Translations under genes and position numbers: made by a program | Shown: piece after piece, positions 32,496 to 44,265 of the stretch | Layout of the letters: every line of letters begins with the position of its first letter | Numbering within the stretch: the first letter of the stretch is position 1 | NCBI GenBank assembly: GCA_918272565.1 | Contig: CAKJYW010000002.1 | Coordinates: forward strand, 1-44,265 | Direction: 5' to 3' | Source of the DNA: Bacilli bacterium | GTDB lineage: Bacteria > Bacillota_I > Bacilli_A > ML615J-28 > CAG-698 | DNA length: 44,265 nucleotides | The notes under the pieces: model-generated | What the model was told of the DNA's origin: nothing | The model's database searches: none | What the model saw: only the letters and a program-made list of their open reading frames with translations

Positions 32496-35306
32496 TTATA
32501 ATACCTTTTTTAAATACTCTCCAGTGTAACTTTCTTTAACCTTGCTAACTTCTTCTGGAGTGCCACAAGTAACAAGTGTTCCACCAGCATCTCCACCTTC
32601 AGGTCCTAAATCAATAATATAATCAGCGCTCTTAATAACATCTAAATTGTGTTCGATGATAACAACTGTTGCCCCTTTTTCAACAATATAATTAATAACT
32701 TCTAAGAGTCTCTTAACATCATCGCTATGAAGTCCAGTTGTTGGTTCATCAAGTAGATATAGGGATGTTGGAGTGATCTTACGATGAAGTTCACTAGCAA
32801 GTTTTACTCTTTGAGCTTCCCCACCTGATAGAGTTGTAGCAGGTTGGCCAAGCTTAATGTAACCTAGCCCTACATCTTTCATAGTCTTTAAGACATTACT
32901 AACTTTAGGAATCTTATCAAAGAATTCACAAGCTTCATCTACTGTCATCTCTAAAACATCACTAATAGACTTACCATGATATTTAACTTCTAGAGTCTCT
33001 GAATTATATCTTTTACCATGACACTCTTCACAAGGAACATATACATCAGGTAAGAAGTGCATCTCAATTCTAATTACACCATCTCCCCAACAACGTTCAC
33101 ATCTTCCACCTTTAACATTGAAAGAGAAGCGACTCTTAGTGTATCCTCTAAGCTTTGCATCAACTGTTTCACTAAACAAATCTCTAATAAAATCAAATAC
33201 ACCAGTGTATGTAGCTGGGTTACTTCTTGGAGTTCTACCAATTGGAGATTGATCAATATCGATGATTCTATCAAAATCATTCCAATTGATGATATCATCA
33301 CATTCCCCTGCAATAACCTTAGATTTATAGATTCTCTTCATTAACCCATTTCTTAAAGTATCATTAACTAATGTTGATTTACCACTACCAGATACACCTG
33401 TTACAACAGTTAAAACACCTTCAGGTATTTTAACATTGATGTTCTTTAAGTTATGCTCTCTAGCACCCACTATTTCAACAAACTTGCTTGCCTGTCTACG
33501 AGTTTTAGGCACATCAATTTTCATTTTACCAGATAAATACATACCTGTGATACTACTTGGGTTAGCCATAACTTCTTCAGGAGTGCCGCAAGCTACAATC
33601 TCGCCACCATTAATTCCAGCTCTAGGACCAACATCAACTAGGAAGTCCGCTTTTCGCATAATCTCTTCATCATGCTCAACAACTATCAAAGTGTTACCTA
33701 AATCACGCATCTCTTTTAGTGCATCAATTAGCTTAGCGTTATCTCTTTGATGAAGACCAATTGAAGGTTCATCTAAAACATATAATACTCCAGATAGATG
33801 AGATCCAATTTGTGTTGCTAGTCTTATTCTTTGACTTTCACCACCTGATAAAGTTCCACTTAATCTATTTAAGCTTAAATAATCTAACCCTACGCGACAT
33901 AAGAAAGATAAGCGCTCTTTGATTTCTTTTAATATTAAAAATGCAATCTTTGCTTCTGTTTCATTTAATTCCAGACTATTAACAAATTCTAGCGCTTCTT
34001 TTATTGTAAGTAAGCTAAATTCATATATGTTTTTACCATTTACATAAACACTTAAAGCTTCTTCGCTTAGTCTTTTACCACCGCACTTAGGACATGGTTT
34101 ATCAACTAGATAGCTTGAATAATAATCACGAGAGAAGCTACTTGTTGTTTCCATATACCTACGTTCTATTAAATCACTTATGCCTTCAATATAATTATGT
34201 CTTTTATAAGTGTTATTAGAAGCTGTAGTAAATTCGTACTTTATAGGCTCCTTTGATCCATGCATGATGATATCACGTTCAAAGTCTGTTAAGTCTTTGT
34301 ATGGCTTATCAATATCGATGTTATAATAATCCATCATAATCTTGAATGTTTGCCATTCAATATTTTCTGAATCAACGATATTCTTTAAATATCTAATTGC
34401 ACCTTCTCTAATTGACTTATTGTAATCAGTAATAAGTAAGCTTTCATCAAGCTTTTGCATTACACCAAGTCCCTTGCACTCAGGACACGCTCCAAAAGGA
34501 GAATTAAATGAAAATAGCCTTGGCTCTAGTTCATGAATAGAAAAGTCGCAATATGGACATGCTAAATGTTCACTAAATGTTTGTTCAACCTCATTCACAC
34601 TTACCTTTACTCTACCTTCTCCGTACTTTAAAGCCGTTTCTAGTGAATTAAATAACCTACTTCTATTTTCTTTCCTTAACTTAATTCTATCAATTACAAT
34701 ATCAATATTATGAACGATGTTTTTATCTAGGGTAATATCATCTTCTAGCTCTAAGCTTTCGCCATCTACTCTAACTTTAGTAAAACCTTCTTTGCGAATT
34801 AGTTCAAAAACTTTTTCGTGAGTTCCTTTTTTACCATAAACAATAGGACTATAGATTATTACACGTGAATCTTCTTCATTAGAAAAGATCTTTTCAATCA
34901 TTTGGTCGATTGTTTGAGCTTTTATCTCCACATGATGATGTGGACAAAAAGCATGACCAATCCTAGCATAAAGAAGTCTCATGTAGTCATAAATCTCAGT
35001 AACAGTTCCGATTGTTGAACGAGGGTTTTTGTTAGTAGACTTTTGGTCGATTGAGATTGCGGGGGAAAGCCCCTCGATTGAATCAACATCAGGCTTCTCA
35101 CTATTTCCTAAGAATTGTCTTGCATAAGCAGAAAGTGATTCAATGTATCTCCTTTGACCTTCTTTGAATATTGTGTCAAAGGCTAATGAAGTCTTTCCAC
35201 TTCCTGACAAGCCAGTCATAACAACTAGTTTCTCTTTTGGTATTTTTAATGTTATGTTTTTTAAGTTATTTTCTCTTGCGCCTTTAACAACAATATATTT
35301 TTGCAT
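32496..35306 (-). CDS. uvrA: Excinuclease ABC subunit A
   Basis: 936 residues. Two ABC ATPase halves: Walker A GLSGSGKT and GVSGSGKS, signatures LSGGESQR and LSGGEAQR, and two Walker B regions ending VLDEPS and LLDEPT. Zinc-binding pairs CPYC/CPEC and CERC/CEEC are present. DNA-damage recognition in nucleotide excision repair, with UvrB and UvrC elsewhere. It follows ligA with no gap of note. Confidence 0.98.
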   Translation of the reverse strand: MQKYIVVKGARENNLKNITLKIPKEKLVVMTGLSGSGKTSLAFDTIFKEGQRRYIESLSAYARQFLGNSEKPDVDSIEGLSPAISIDQKSTNKNPRSTIGTVTEIYDYMRLLYARIGHAFCPHHHVEIKAQTIDQMIEKIFSNEEDSRVIIYSPIVYGKKGTHEKVFELIRKEGFTKVRVDGESLELEDDITLDKNIVHNIDIVIDRIKLRKENRSRLFNSLETALKYGEGRVKVSVNEVEQTFSEHLACPYCDFSIHELEPRLFSFNSPFGACPECKGLGVMQKLDESLLITDYNKSIREGAIRYLKNIVDSENIEWQTFKIMMDYYNIDIDKPYKDLTDFERDIIMHGSKEPIKYEFTTASNNTYKRHNYIEGISDLIERRYMETTSSFSRDYYSSYLVDKPCPKCGGKRLSEEALSVYVNGKNIYEFSLLTIKEALEFVNSLELNETEAKIAFLILKEIKERLSFLCRVGLDYLSLNRLSGTLSGGESQRIRLATQIGSHLSGVLYVLDEPSIGLHQRDNAKLIDALKEMRDLGNTLIVVEHDEEIMRKADFLVDVGPRAGINGGEIVACGTPEEVMANPSSITGMYLSGKMKIDVPKTRRQASKFVEIVGAREHNLKNINVKIPEGVLTVVTGVSGSGKSTLVNDTLRNGLMKRIYKSKVIAGECDDIINWNDFDRIIDIDQSPIGRTPRSNPATYTGVFDFIRDLFSETVDAKLRGYTKSRFSFNVKGGRCERCWGDGVIRIEMHFLPDVYVPCEECHGKRYNSETLEVKYHGKSISDVLEMTVDEACEFFDKIPKVSNVLKTMKDVGLGYIKLGQPATTLSGGEAQRVKLASELHRKITPTSLYLLDEPTTGLHSDDVKRLLEVINYIVEKGATVVIIEHNLDVIKSADYIIDLGPEGGDAGGTLVTCGTPEEVSKVKESYTGEYLKKVL

Positions 35307-37307
<2,001 letters not shown>

Positions 37308-39473
37308 CTATTTTTTACTTAAAGCATTGTGAGTTAATAGCAAATTAACCATCCTATGCTCACTATCAAAGAAAATTGATCCAATGTCTTTATTAATAGC
37401 TACAATTATTCCTTCACCAAACTTAGTGTGAATAACTCTATCTCCAACATGATAAATAGATGCATCCTGAGTATAGACATCGACTTTTTCTTTTTTCTCT
37501 TCTTTTTTTATTTTATTCATTGGAGATATTCTATCATTATCATAATCTAAGTCTCCAAATGAATAATTATCATTATATCTTCTTTCTTCTTTTTTCTTGA
37601 TATTAAAACCTAAGAATTCTTGTAAGAAGCGGCTTGGAGTGTTTCTTTGCCTAGCTCCATAAAGTAGCCTTTGATTAGTGTATGTTAGGTAAAGCTTCTT
37701 TTTAGCACGGGTTGTAGCAACGTAAGCTACACGACGCTCTTCTTCTAAGTTACCTTCTTCGATACTTCTTGGGCTTGGGAAGATTCCTTCTTCTAACCCT
37801 ACTAAAAATACATAATCAAATTCTAATCCCTTGATAGAGTGGATTGTAGAAACTGTAACGCCATGAGGGTCTTCTTTTTGACTTTGTAAAAACTCATCAG
37901 ATAAAATTGCTTCATCAAAGGCAGCTTTAAGCCTCTCAATCCTAGGTAAATCTTCTTTACTAGATTCTACACTAATTAAAATTGATCTAAATTCTTTCAA
38001 ATTATCTTTTCTATCATCAAAGGTATCAGGATCTTCCTCTTTTAGATAATCAAGATATTTAAGTTCATCAAGTAACTTATCATATAGATTAACTAGGAAA
38101 GTTGTTTCCATATCTTTTTTATATCTATCGATTAATTCTTTAAAATCTTGTAATTCATCATATTTTGCTTTAGGAAGCAAAGTCTTACAAGAATCAATTG
38201 CACTAAATAGAGTTAAGCCATATTCATCTTTTAGATGTTCTATCTTTTGAATTGTGGCATCCCCTAATCCACGTGAAGGAACATTTATGATCCTTTTAAA
38301 ACTAACCATATCATTACTATTAACAATTAACTTTAAATAAGCAATGACATCTTTTATTTCTCTACGTCTTAAGTAACTAACTCCACCATAAACTTTATAA
38401 GGAATTCCATGCCTAATTAACCCTAATTCAAAATTACGAAGTAGCGTACTACTACGATATAGAATTGCAAAATCTTCGTACCTATTATTCCTATTCTTCT
38501 TTAACTCAATTTGATCAACGACGTATCGTACTTCATCTTTTTCATCATATGCTTGAAAGACACATACATCACTCTCATCACCTTTTACATCACTAAATAA
38601 GCTTTTCTTTTCTCTATCTTCATTGTGACTAATAAGGCGATTACATCCATCTAGAATAAATTGAGTAGAACGATAATTCTGATTTAGAGTAAAGCTTGAA
38701 TGTTCTGGAAAATCCTTCTTAAATAATTTAATGTTTTCGTAGTTTGCACCTCGGAAAGCGTAAATTGATTGATCATCATCCCCCACAACAAACAAGTTCC
38801 TACTATTTAGAGCTAAGAGCTTAACTAGTTGATATTGTGTTTTATTAGTATCTTGGAATTCATCAACTAAAATGTATTCAAATTTCTTACGATATTTTTC
38901 TAAAACATCTTTGTTTTCTAGAAACAAATCACGAACCTTTAAAAGCAAATCATCAAAATCAAATAGATTTGATTTCTTCATCTTCTCTTCATAAATATCT
39001 GAATATTTTCTAATCCAAGGATCATCGCTCTTTAGTTCGAAACATTTATTGTAACTTATCTCTTTTTGTAAAACTCTTGCTTTTCTTTTGTCCTCTTTAG
39101 CTTCATTTAGCATGTCACTAATAATCTTATGTTGATCATCTTCATCAACTATTGAAAAATTATTCTCATAACCTAAGTGATGCGCTTCTTTTCTTAAAAT
39201 ACGAGCGCAAAGAGAATGAAATGTTGAAACAGTTAAAGAATAGTAGTCAAATTCAACTAAAGCTTTAACTCTTTCTTTCATTTCGTTTGCGGCCTTATTA
39301 GTAAAAGTAATAGCTAGAATATTAGATGGATTAATGCCCTTTTCCAAAATCATGTATGCAATACGATAAGTGAGCGTTCTAGTTTTACCACTTCCGGCTC
39401 CAGCATAAACGATTACTGGTCCATTTACTTCTAGTATTGCATTTCTTTGGGCTTCATTTAATAATTCTAGCAT
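37308..39473 (-). CDS. pcrA: ATP-dependent DNA helicase PcrA/UvrD
   Basis: 721 residues. Walker A AGAGSGKT (24-31), DEFQDTN (motif II), QSIYAFRGA (motif III), 'NYRSTQFI' (IV), 'VSTIHSIKGLEFDYVF' (V) and 'VAYVATTRAKKKL' (VI). SF1A helicase used in repair and replication restart. The C-terminal end carries a Tudor-like 'GDRVIHTKFGEGIIVAI' segment that binds RNA polymerase in other PcrA proteins. Confidence 0.97.
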   Translation of the reverse strand: MLELLNEAQRNAILEVNGPVIVYAGAGSGKTRTLTYRIAYMILEKGINPSNILAITFTNKAANEMKERVKALVEFDYYSLTVSTFHSLCARILRKEAHHLGYENNFSIVDEDDQHKIISDMLNEAKEDKRKARVLQKEISYNKCFELKSDDPWIRKYSDIYEEKMKKSNLFDFDDLLLKVRDLFLENKDVLEKYRKKFEYILVDEFQDTNKTQYQLVKLLALNSRNLFVVGDDDQSIYAFRGANYENIKLFKKDFPEHSSFTLNQNYRSTQFILDGCNRLISHNEDREKKSLFSDVKGDESDVCVFQAYDEKDEVRYVVDQIELKKNRNNRYEDFAILYRSSTLLRNFELGLIRHGIPYKVYGGVSYLRRREIKDVIAYLKLIVNSNDMVSFKRIINVPSRGLGDATIQKIEHLKDEYGLTLFSAIDSCKTLLPKAKYDELQDFKELIDRYKKDMETTFLVNLYDKLLDELKYLDYLKEEDPDTFDDRKDNLKEFRSILISVESSKEDLPRIERLKAAFDEAILSDEFLQSQKEDPHGVTVSTIHSIKGLEFDYVFLVGLEEGIFPSPRSIEEGNLEEERRVAYVATTRAKKKLYLTYTNQRLLYGARQRNTPSRFLQEFLGFNIKKKEERRYNDNYSFGDLDYDNDRISPMNKIKKEEKKEKVDVYTQDASIYHVGDRVIHTKFGEGIIVAINKDIGSIFFDSEHRMVNLLLTHNALSKK

Positions 39474-39482
39474 GGTTTACTC

Positions 39483-41114
39483 CTATTTAATTGATGACTT
39501 AAGTGGACAAATTCTATTGAACACTAAGTGCTCATCAGTTGAATCTTTATCGACTGCGTAATATCCATCACGGATGAATTGGAATCTTTCTAATTCATCA
39601 AAATGTTCTTTACAGTTTTCGATGAAACCTTCCATCTTAATCCAACTATCTTTATTAACTCTTTCCGTAATTGGCTTTTCTTCATCAGGATCATTAATTA
39701 ATACATCAAATAGATTGAATGTGGCGCACCTTGCAGTAGATGCTTCAACAAATTGAATTGTTCCATTAGGCTTTCTGTCTGTAAAGCCACTACCACTCTT
39801 TGTAGCTACGTCGTATGTAGCATGAACGCATTTAATTGATCCATCTTCATTATATTCAACGCTATTAGCTTTAATGAAATATGCATGATAAAGTCTAACT
39901 TCAATTCCTAAAGCTAATCTCTTATAATGCTTATTTGGTTTTTCTAAAACGAAGTCTTCTTTTTCGATATAGATGTTCTTACCAAAAGCAACTTGTCTAG
40001 TTCCAAGTTCTTCGTTTTCGGCGTTGTTTTCAGCTGTAACGTATTCGATTTTACCATCTTCATAATTATCAATAACAACAAGTAGTGGATCTTTAACAGC
40101 CATTAAGCGGTTAACTTTTAATTTAATATCTTCACGAAGGAATTGTTCAAGTAATTCTCCATCGATTGTTGAATTGATACGTGATAAACCAGTTGATTTA
40201 ACGAAGTCTTTAATAGATGAAGCAGTGTAGCCTCTTCTTTTTAGTCCAACTAAAGTAGGCATTCTAGGATCATCATAACCAATTACTTTACCACTATTAA
40301 CAAGTTCTCTTAAATATCTCTTACTCATTATAGTATTGGTAATGTTTAGTCTACCAAATTCGTATTGATGAGGAACATGTTTCATCTCACACTTTTCAAC
40401 AACCCAATCGTATAAAATACGATGGTTATCATATTCTAAGCTGCAACAAGAATGTGTGATTCCCTCAAGTGCATCTTGAATAGGATGAGCAAAGTCATAC
40501 ATTGGATAAATACACCATTTATCTCCTTGACGGTGATGATGCATATGTAAGATTCTATATAATACAGGGTCACGCATGTTGATGTTAGGATGAGCCATAT
40601 CAATCTTAGCTCTTAAGACCTTTTCACCATCAGCGTATTTACCTTCCCTCATCTCTTCAAATAGCTTTAAGTTTTCTTCTACTGTTCTATCTCTATATGG
40701 AGAGTTAATACCAGGATTAACTAAATCACCACGATATTTACTTATCTCTTCTTGACTTAAATCACAAACATAAGCTAATCCTTTTTTAATTAGCTTAATA
40801 GCAAGATTATAAGTCTCATCAAAATAGTCACTACCAAAAAGAACTTTAGCTGGATGATAGCCTAACCATTCGATATCTTTAATAATCGCATCAACAAATT
40901 CGCTATCTTCTTTAGCAGGGTTTGTATCATCGAATCTTAAGTTAGTCTTTCCACCGAAACTTTCTGCAAGTTCAAAGTCAGTGATTATTGCTCTAGCATG
41001 ACCAATATGCAAATATGCATTTGGTTCAGGTGGAAATCTTGTAACAATTTCTTTTACCTTTCCACTTGCTAAATCTTTTTCCATTATAGTCTTAATAAAA
41101 TTAGATTCTTCCAT
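39483..41114 (-). CDS. glnS: Glutaminyl-tRNA synthetase
   Basis: 543 residues. Class I motifs HIGH (36-39) and the KMSKS-type IMSKR (262-266); PPEPNAYLHIGH is the GlnRS-specific version of the first. Charges tRNA-Gln directly, so this organism does not depend solely on the GatCAB amidation route. Located between pcrA and a B3/B4-domain gene. Confidence 0.96.
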   Translation of the reverse strand: MEESNFIKTIMEKDLASGKVKEIVTRFPPEPNAYLHIGHARAIITDFELAESFGGKTNLRFDDTNPAKEDSEFVDAIIKDIEWLGYHPAKVLFGSDYFDETYNLAIKLIKKGLAYVCDLSQEEISKYRGDLVNPGINSPYRDRTVEENLKLFEEMREGKYADGEKVLRAKIDMAHPNINMRDPVLYRILHMHHHRQGDKWCIYPMYDFAHPIQDALEGITHSCCSLEYDNHRILYDWVVEKCEMKHVPHQYEFGRLNITNTIMSKRYLRELVNSGKVIGYDDPRMPTLVGLKRRGYTASSIKDFVKSTGLSRINSTIDGELLEQFLREDIKLKVNRLMAVKDPLLVVIDNYEDGKIEYVTAENNAENEELGTRQVAFGKNIYIEKEDFVLEKPNKHYKRLALGIEVRLYHAYFIKANSVEYNEDGSIKCVHATYDVATKSGSGFTDRKPNGTIQFVEASTARCATFNLFDVLINDPDEEKPITERVNKDSWIKMEGFIENCKEHFDELERFQFIRDGYYAVDKDSTDEHLVFNRICPLKSSIK

Positions 41115-41119
41115 ATTTT

Positions 41120-41773
41120 TTACCTTCTAACTTCTATTTTTTGAATATTTGTGGCACTACAGTATTTAGTAAATAGCTCTATTGCTCTATCACCATCTTT
41201 TAAATCTGTAGTTTTAAAACAAATAATCATTAATAATATTTTCTTAGTATTCTCGTTTACACTAGTTCTAATTGTATCACTTGTTGGAGAACCAAAAGGT
41301 GAAACATTATCACAATATAGAGGTATCCTACTAACATTGATGATGCCTCTGCCTATTCCTTCATAGATATCATCATCTTTCCCAATTCTAATAGTGATAT
41401 CTCCTTCAATCTTATCGTAGTCTAGGACAGCAGTTGAGCGAAACAAATTAATAGATAACACATTCCCCGCATCAACTAAGTTATTTATCCTATATAAGCT
41501 GTTACCTTTAACGATTCTACGAAGCAGTGATTCACAAGCAAGGCGATATCTACTAGGATCTTTCCCTAGTTTTTTGTAAGAATCCCTTGCCTCTTTAATA
41601 AGAGGAATACATAAGACTTCCTCTAATGTGTATTCCTCGCTTATTAATTCTTCAGTTTTTCTAATCTCACCTTCGATTACGCTACTATCTTCTAACCTTA
41701 CATCCATTGAGTAAGCTAAAACATTAAAGTCAGGTAAGATTTCTAATAATTCATTACTAATAGTAATTGTCAT
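41120..41773 (-). CDS. Free-standing B3/B4 domain protein
   Basis: 217 residues. Resembles the B3/B4 editing domain of PheRS beta: 'LIKEARDSYKKLGKDPSRYR', 'SLYRINNLVDAGNVLSINLF', 'DGDRAIELFTKY'. Stand-alone versions are common in Bacillota and may clear mischarged tRNA, but substrate and activity are not established. It begins 1 bp after the coiled-coil gene and stops 5 bp before glnS, so a link with aminoacylation is plausible. Confidence 0.88.
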   Translation of the reverse strand: MTITISNELLEILPDFNVLAYSMDVRLEDSSVIEGEIRKTEELISEEYTLEEVLCIPLIKEARDSYKKLGKDPSRYRLACESLLRRIVKGNSLYRINNLVDAGNVLSINLFRSTAVLDYDKIEGDITIRIGKDDDIYEGIGRGIINVSRIPLYCDNVSPFGSPTSDTIRTSVNENTKKILLMIICFKTTDLKDGDRAIELFTKYCSATNIQKIEVRR

Positions 41774-41774
41774 T

Positions 41775-43274
41775 TTATTTTTCTAGCTTAGCTAATTCCT
41801 CTTTCTTTTGAGCTAGCTCTGCTTTTAGTTTCTCGCCATATTCTTTGAATTCAGCGTTCTTTTCATTTAATTCAACCATAGAGTCAATCAAACGAACATA
41901 GTAGTCAACTCTTTCATCCTTAGCAAGTTCACGAAGCAACTTAGTATCTTCATCAATCTTTGTAGCTAGATTATCTTGAGTAATCTTAACATCTTGGATT
42001 TGAGCTTTGATTCTAATAACTTGACTACGATCATTTTCTTCATCTAAGCCATTTAGTTCTTCATTTAACTTAGCAAGTAATTCTTTGTTCTCTTGATATT
42101 CTCTATTATATCCTTCAAGTTCTTCGCTCTTACGTGCGTAAAGATTAATCTTTTCATCAAGATCTTCAACTTTTCTTTGAGATTCTAAACGTTCATTTAA
42201 TTTATCTCTAATTAATCTAATACGTTTGTTATTTCTTTCGATTTCTTTTTCTAATTCTTCGATTTCATCACGAAGCTTAGCTTCAGTCATCTCATTACGC
42301 AAAGCATCTAAGTCAGCAGAGTTATCTTTAACGATAGTAACAACTTCTTTTTCGCCCTTACCTTCTTTAAGTAATCTTCTTAATTCTTCGATTACTTCGT
42401 CTTTCTTTTCTAACTCTTCATCGTATTCATCTTCTAGATCTTCGATTTCTTGTTTATGAGCTTTCTTAAGGTCTCTTAAAGTAGCTTTAGATTCTCTCTT
42501 ATATTTATTGAAGTCTTTATTTAATTGTGCATTCTCATCTTCTAAATCATCAATTTGTTTAGAATATGCAGCATTTTGCATTTCTTCAACTTCAAGTCTC
42601 TCTTTAACAAAATCGTTGTATAAAGTAGATGCTTCGTTTTCTACTCTAGCAGTATTTTCTTTTTCATTGATTACATTTTGCTTTTCTACTTCAACATCTT
42701 TTAGAGCTTGATTCTTTTCTTTATTTGCTTGCTTTAATTCTTTTTGTTGTTTAGCTTTAGTAGCCTTTAAAGTTTCAATGCTTTTAGCATTTCTATCAGC
42801 TTGACGACTTAGCTTCTTATTTTCTTTTGTAGCTTCGTCTAGTGCAGCTTTGTTTTCCTTAGCTTCACTTACAACTTTTTCGTTAGCTTTTTGTTCTTTC
42901 TTTAAAGCAGCAGTCTCTTCTTTTTGTTTAGCTAATTCTTTCTCTTTCTTAGAAATCTCTTTCTTCAATGAGTCGTTTTCTTTAGCTAGATCATCTTTTT
43001 GACTTAATTCATCTTCTAATTTAGCTTTCTCTTTTTCAAGACCAGCAATCTCATCTTTGTATTCGGCTGCTTCGTCTTGCGTTAATCTTGCGCCTTCTTT
43101 CTTCTTGGCTTCATTAGCTGCTTCTTCAAGTTGGTCATCTTGAAGTTTCTTTCTAGCCTCCATTTGGCGACGCATTCTCTCAACATGGTCAGTAGACGTT
43201 TCTAAGGCTTCATCTTCTTTTTCTAATTCTTGATTTTCTGAGTTAAGCTTTTCTTTTAGATTCTCTTTTTCCAT
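41775..43274 (-). CDS. Long coiled-coil protein
   Basis: 499 residues, nearly all Lys/Glu-rich heptad repeats from about residue 15 to the end, with no signal peptide or membrane segment. GGAGAGAGAAA precedes the ATG. Likely a cytoplasmic structural or scaffolding protein; I do not recognise a family. It forms a pair with the three-helix membrane protein upstream (15 bp gap), so it could be a cytoskeletal or membrane-linked element. Confidence 0.85.
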   Translation of the reverse strand: MEKENLKEKLNSENQELEKEDEALETSTDHVERMRRQMEARKKLQDDQLEEAANEAKKKEGARLTQDEAAEYKDEIAGLEKEKAKLEDELSQKDDLAKENDSLKKEISKKEKELAKQKEETAALKKEQKANEKVVSEAKENKAALDEATKENKKLSRQADRNAKSIETLKATKAKQQKELKQANKEKNQALKDVEVEKQNVINEKENTARVENEASTLYNDFVKERLEVEEMQNAAYSKQIDDLEDENAQLNKDFNKYKRESKATLRDLKKAHKQEIEDLEDEYDEELEKKDEVIEELRRLLKEGKGEKEVVTIVKDNSADLDALRNEMTEAKLRDEIEELEKEIERNNKRIRLIRDKLNERLESQRKVEDLDEKINLYARKSEELEGYNREYQENKELLAKLNEELNGLDEENDRSQVIRIKAQIQDVKITQDNLATKIDEDTKLLRELAKDERVDYYVRLIDSMVELNEKNAEFKEYGEKLKAELAQKKEELAKLEK

Positions 43275-43289
43275 TTTCTCTCTCCATTT

Positions 43290-44237
43290 TTATTTAATGT
43301 AACTGTATATTATGTAACCAATGATAAACAAAATTGAACAAACAACTAGTAAAAATACCGGGAATTTAAACAAAGTATAAAAGATTTTACTTTTATCATA
43401 CTTTTCTTTTAGTGCTGCAGTCTTTTCAACCATACTGCTAAACGCTGTAATCCTTTCACCAGCTCCAACACCTTCCATACCAAACGGTATGAAGAAATCA
43501 TTCTTTTTGATATTGCGCATATAATATTTGTAAACTTCTTTAAATTTATGCGTAAAGTCTGTCATGATTCTATTTTTGCTAGCTTCTAGAACTCTATCGT
43601 TTCTATCGTAGCTTCTTCTTAGGTTATTAACGGCACTAGAGTATTTAAATTTTAAGAAATACGCTAGTATTATTAAAACCCCCAAAAGGAGCGATACCCC
43701 TACAAACAAATAATTATCAAAATTTAAAGACGCTTTAATGATATCAACAACACTCGCAAAAAATCCAGGAAGTTCAAAGAACGTTTGAAATGTTATAAAA
43801 ATTAAACCAGCATAAAGCAGTGTAATTAATAACAAGAAAAACGTCAAAGCACCATGAACTCTTTTTATCTCAGGTCTAGCACCTAATCTCCTAATATCAT
43901 CATTTAATGATTTCGTCATTGTGATTAGATAATCATTTTTCCAATGTTCGAATATCTTTTTTGTTAACCTCTTTTTCTTTCCTTTTCTAAAGTCAACCGA
44001 TCTAACGATATCACCAAACGATTTAGTCTCTCTTTTGTATTTAACAAAATAGTCTTCGATTGAATCAATTTCGTATGCTTTGTACTCCGCCACATACATA
44101 AAAGGATTGCCTAAGAGGATATTATTTTTAATTGTTTTCTTCTCGATGTCAATCTGACTTTCTGAAGTTTCTTCTTTTTTTACTTCAACTACGTCTTCTT
44201 GAAAAGGAGCATTCTCTACTACTTCATTCATGACCAA
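43290..44237 (-). CDS. Membrane protein with about three transmembrane helices
   Basis: 315 residues. Helices near 132-152 (ALTFFLLLITLLYAGLIFIT), 173-194 (NYLFVGVSLLLGVLIILAYF) and at the C-terminus (FPVFLLVVCSILFIIGYIIY); the acidic N-terminus and the central loop are cytoplasmic. The start is uncertain: a TTG at 44237 lies 9 nt after AAGGGG, an ATG six bp later is 15 nt away. I kept the TTG. No family recognised. It is the first gene visible of the core operon, so its promoter may be at or beyond the window edge. Confidence 0.8.
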   Translation of the reverse strand: MVMNEVVENAPFQEDVVEVKKEETSESQIDIEKKTIKNNILLGNPFMYVAEYKAYEIDSIEDYFVKYKRETKSFGDIVRSVDFRKGKKKRLTKKIFEHWKNDYLITMTKSLNDDIRRLGARPEIKRVHGALTFFLLLITLLYAGLIFITFQTFFELPGFFASVVDIIKASLNFDNYLFVGVSLLLGVLIILAYFLKFKYSSAVNNLRRSYDRNDRVLEASKNRIMTDFTHKFKEVYKYYMRNIKKNDFFIPFGMEGVGAGERITAFSSMVEKTAALKEKYDKSKIFYTLFKFPVFLLVVCSILFIIGYIIYSYIK

Positions 44238-44265
44238 GTTAAAATTCCCCTTATATCTATACTTA

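Noticed and set aside
42226-42711. Serine-rich plus-strand frames opposite the coiled-coil gene
   Set aside because: They are antisense shadows of Glu/Lys-rich codons, without ribosome sites.

Overview
The window looks like chromosomal DNA from a low-GC Bacillota, probably a Bacilli/Erysipelotrichales-type bacterium. This rests on strong AT bias, Gram-positive style ribosome binding sites (AAGGAGG), a WhiA homologue, a UvrA-LigA-PcrA run and a GlnRS. UGA appears to be a real stop, because it ends genes at tight ATGA overlaps, so the standard bacterial code applies rather than the Mycoplasma code. All genes I can support lie on the minus strand, so transcription runs from high to low coordinates.

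About 29.1-44.2 kb is ordinary core genome: a three-helix membrane protein, a long coiled-coil protein, a free-standing B3/B4 tRNA-binding domain, GlnS, PcrA, LigA, UvrA, a HAD phosphatase, TrxB, WhiA, a membrane-anchored protein with its own promoter, and a tRNA-Ser/tRNA-Glu pair with promoter and terminator. To the left of the tRNA-Glu terminator the content becomes accessory.

About 15.3-28.7 kb is a restriction/defence operon. An XRE regulator leads hsdM, hsdS and hsdR, then a frameshifted DUF2971 gene, a protein with a C-terminal HEPN-type RxxxxH motif, two DUF262 (GmrS/GmrD-type) proteins and a cyclophilin-like lipoprotein. Upstream of its promoter are five copies of AATCGTGT spaced 10, 20, 20 and 20 bp apart.

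About 5.5-15.2 kb is the most unusual part and the best candidate for an undescribed system. It is an eleven-gene, tightly coupled operon: a protein of unknown family, four consecutive proteins sharing one fibronectin-III-like domain, a Ycf46-type AAA+ ATPase, a 727-residue unknown, a DUF1257-like protein, a DUF2997 protein, an NrdG-like radical SAM protein and an RNase III-fold protein with altered catalytic positions. It is preceded by a small XRE regulator and by a leader of about 236 nt. The leader carries an intrinsic terminator directly before the Shine-Dalgarno and a three-way set of mutually exclusive pairings, one of which would cover the first start codon.

About 0-5.3 kb holds a set of small regulatory or stress modules: an XRE regulator with seven or so membrane-associated segments at most (six predicted), a small hydrophobic protein, the frameshifted C-terminal remnant of a Fic protein, an intact Fic AMPylase fused to a BRO-N-like domain and expressed from a promoter overlapped by a 27-bp palindrome, and an overlapping XRE / macrodomain / ImmA-IrrE / pyroglutamyl peptidase / flavodoxin-like reductase operon that runs off the left edge.
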